Assembly: GCA_002423305.1 (NCBI GenBank)
Contig: DIVI01000028.1
Location: 1 to 6,487 of the forward strand
Reading direction: 5' to 3'
Source: Methylococcus sp. UBA6136
GTDB taxonomy: Bacteria; Pseudomonadota; Gammaproteobacteria; Methylococcales; Methylococcaceae
DNA length: 6,487 nucleotides
The position numbers and the translations under genes are program-made. The notes under the pieces are model-generated. The model made no database searches, was not told the origin of the DNA, and worked only from the letters and a program-made list of their open reading frames with translations. Within the stretch, counting starts at the first letter, position 1. Every line of letters starts with the position of its first letter. Below, one piece after another: positions 5,382 through 6,487 of this stretch.

Positions 5382-6160
5382 GGGGGTCTTGGTCCAGTGT
5401 TATCGGTGGAGGGCTTGCCTGGATGGGAGAAAAAGGGGATCCGTTTCAGCCAGAGTCGGGCCGCTTGCCAATAGATGCCTGTGACGACCTGAGCGGTCAT
5501 CAGCGGGAAGCGTATCAACGCCCAGGCAAGATTCGTGGTGGTGATTTCGCGTCGCGACAGATCCAGTGTTGCATCGAATACCTTGCTGCCTTCACGGTCC
5601 AGTCGCATATGCACGTTCAACTTTTCGGCGGGCTCCGAGAAGCGCCAGTCATAGTCGATGTCCATGGGAAAAAACGGCGACACATGAAACCGCTTGGGGA
5701 AACGGTAACGATGATGCCGACCCTGGGGTTCATCACGCTCGGGCGTCAGGACATAACTATGCCGCTCATCCCAGGGCGTGTTGGTGATTTCCGCCACGAT
5801 GGTCTCGACCCTGTCGCCAGGCCGGTTAAAGCAGTAGTAGAAAGTGACCGGATTGAAGCCATAGCCGAAATAGCGGAGATGAGTCAGCATACGGATGGGG
5901 CCTTGCGGACGCTGTCCGGTGTCACTTTCGACTCGGGACCGCACGGCTTCATCCAGGGACATGTCAGGGTCACCCAGATAGTCGGATCGCCGAAGCCAGG
6001 CGAGGTTGGGGCCTTGGGTCGACCAGAACCAGCGGCCCGCGAATACGCTGTCCAGTTCGGCCAGATCCAGGTAGACCATGAACAGGCCATAGTGGAAATG
6101 ATGCGGGCGTGGCAGAAAACGACGATGTCGGAGCTGTCCCACATACAGTCCGCTGTGCAT
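5378..6160 (-). CDS. DUF1365 family protein
   Basis: This 260-residue protein matches DUF1365 from end to end. It has the N-terminal GQLRHRRFLPRPHHFHYGLF, the hallmark FGYGFNPVTFYYCF (98-111), EITNTPWDERHSYVL (124-138), the KRFHVSPFFPMDIDYDWRF block (156-174) and a C-terminal YWQAARLWLKRIPFF segment (230-244). No signal peptide is evident; the hydrophobic, aromatic and basic C-terminus could contact membranes. The biochemical role is unknown. The family regularly sits between an FAD oxidoreductase and a CFA-synthase-like gene, exactly as here, and is thought to act in the same lipid-modifying pathway. The ATG at 6160 starts 3 nt after the upstream stop, and the gene overlaps the downstream one by 4 nt, so the three are almost certainly co-transcribed. 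Confidence 0.92.
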   Translation of the reverse strand: MHSGLYVGQLRHRRFLPRPHHFHYGLFMVYLDLAELDSVFAGRWFWSTQGPNLAWLRRSDYLGDPDMSLDEAVRSRVESDTGQRPQGPIRMLTHLRYFGYGFNPVTFYYCFNRPGDRVETIVAEITNTPWDERHSYVLTPERDEPQGRHHRYRFPKRFHVSPFFPMDIDYDWRFSEPAEKLNVHMRLDREGSKVFDATLDLSRREITTTNLAWALIRFPLMTAQVVTGIYWQAARLWLKRIPFFSHPGKPSTDNTGPRPP

Positions 6161-6163
6161 GAT

Positions 6164-6487
6164 TTACCCGGCGCTGATCTGGGCGGCGGCTCGCAGTCCG
6201 CTTTTGACACCGTCCTCGTGAAAGCCGAATCCCCAGTAGGCGCCGGCGTAATAGGTGCGATTGACCCCGCTGATCTCGCCATGCCGTTGTTGTGCGGCAA
6301 TACCCGCCGGCGTATAGGCCGGATGATGATAGGTCAGCCGCTTGAGGATGCGATTTGGGTCAATGGTCTCGGCATAATTGAGGCTGACGCAGAAGGTCTC
6401 GGGCGCATCCAATCCCTGCAGGATATTCATGTCATAGGTCACGGCGACGCGGTCACGTGATTCTCGCGGGATGTGGTAATTCCAGGC
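6164..6487 (-). CDS. FAD-dependent amine-oxidase-like oxidoreductase (C-terminal part)
   Basis: The reading frame is open to the window edge, so only the last 107 residues are present. The fragment begins AWNYHIPRESRDRVAVTYDM and ends with the signature YAGAYWGFGFHEDGVKSGLR followed by AAAQISAG. That C-terminal block is typical of flavin-containing amine oxidase/desaturase-like proteins (annotated as NAD/FAD-binding or FAD-dependent oxidoreductases), where the G-H-E-D-G-x-x-S-G-L segment completes the FAD-binding fold. The N-terminal Rossmann GxGxxG lies outside the window. Position directly before DUF1365 and the CFA-like gene suggests oxidation or desaturation of fatty acyl chains in the same pathway. 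The exact substrate is not readable from this part. Confidence 0.85.
   Translation of the reverse strand, partial: AWNYHIPRESRDRVAVTYDMNILQGLDAPETFCVSLNYAETIDPNRILKRLTYHHPAYTPAGIAAQQRHGEISGVNRTYYAGAYWGFGFHEDGVKSGLRAAAQISAG

Noticed and set aside
5423..6460. 345-codon plus-strand open frame opposite DUF1365 and the oxidoreductase
   Set aside because: It is a shadow: both minus-strand genes match known families end to end, and the plus frame shows no recognisable domain.

Overview
The window looks like chromosomal DNA of a gammaproteobacterium. This rests on the protein families, the lipid operon type and the C/G-rich palindromic repeats; no rRNA or tRNA is present, so the genus cannot be read. 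Every well-supported intact gene is on the minus strand. The layout is an accessory, repeat-rich left half (1 to about 3640) and a compact housekeeping-like operon on the right (about 3640 to 6487).

Left half. A 44-bp repeat at position 1 recurs in direct orientation at 1738 (42/44 identical). Between the copies lies a two-gene toxin-antitoxin module: a ribbon-helix-helix-like antitoxin (1198-1542) followed, with an 8-nt overlap, by a PIN-domain toxin (666-1205, GTG start). Its promoter is readable: TTGACA, 17 bp, CTTAAT, with two TAAGTGT boxes overlapping the promoter elements, which suggests autorepression. Next comes a DUF559 (Vsr-like) gene broken by one missing base and bracketed by two inverted 43-bp copies of a C/G-rich palindromic repeat that differ at one base. 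Then come two dead transposase genes, head to head: an IS66 remnant in which an internal deletion has fused an OrfA-like start to the transposase tail, and a 5'-truncated, frameshifted IS4-family remnant that keeps its YREK signature.

Right half. Reading leftward from the window edge: the C-terminus of an FAD-dependent amine-oxidase-like oxidoreductase, a DUF1365 protein (3 nt gap), a cyclopropane-fatty-acyl-phospholipid synthase-like methyltransferase (ATGA overlap), and a DUF2237 protein (56 nt gap). A weak hairpin followed by T-rich sequence lies about 45 nt beyond the last stop. The oxidoreductase/DUF1365/CFA-synthase trio is a recurring proteobacterial cluster, often tied to RpoE-ChrR-type oxidative or singlet-oxygen responses, and probably modifies unsaturated acyl chains of membrane phospholipids. 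The regulator is not inside this window.

The clearest candidates for something under-described are the DUF559 unit framed by inverted palindromes and the toxin-antitoxin module with its operator boxes and flanking direct repeats.
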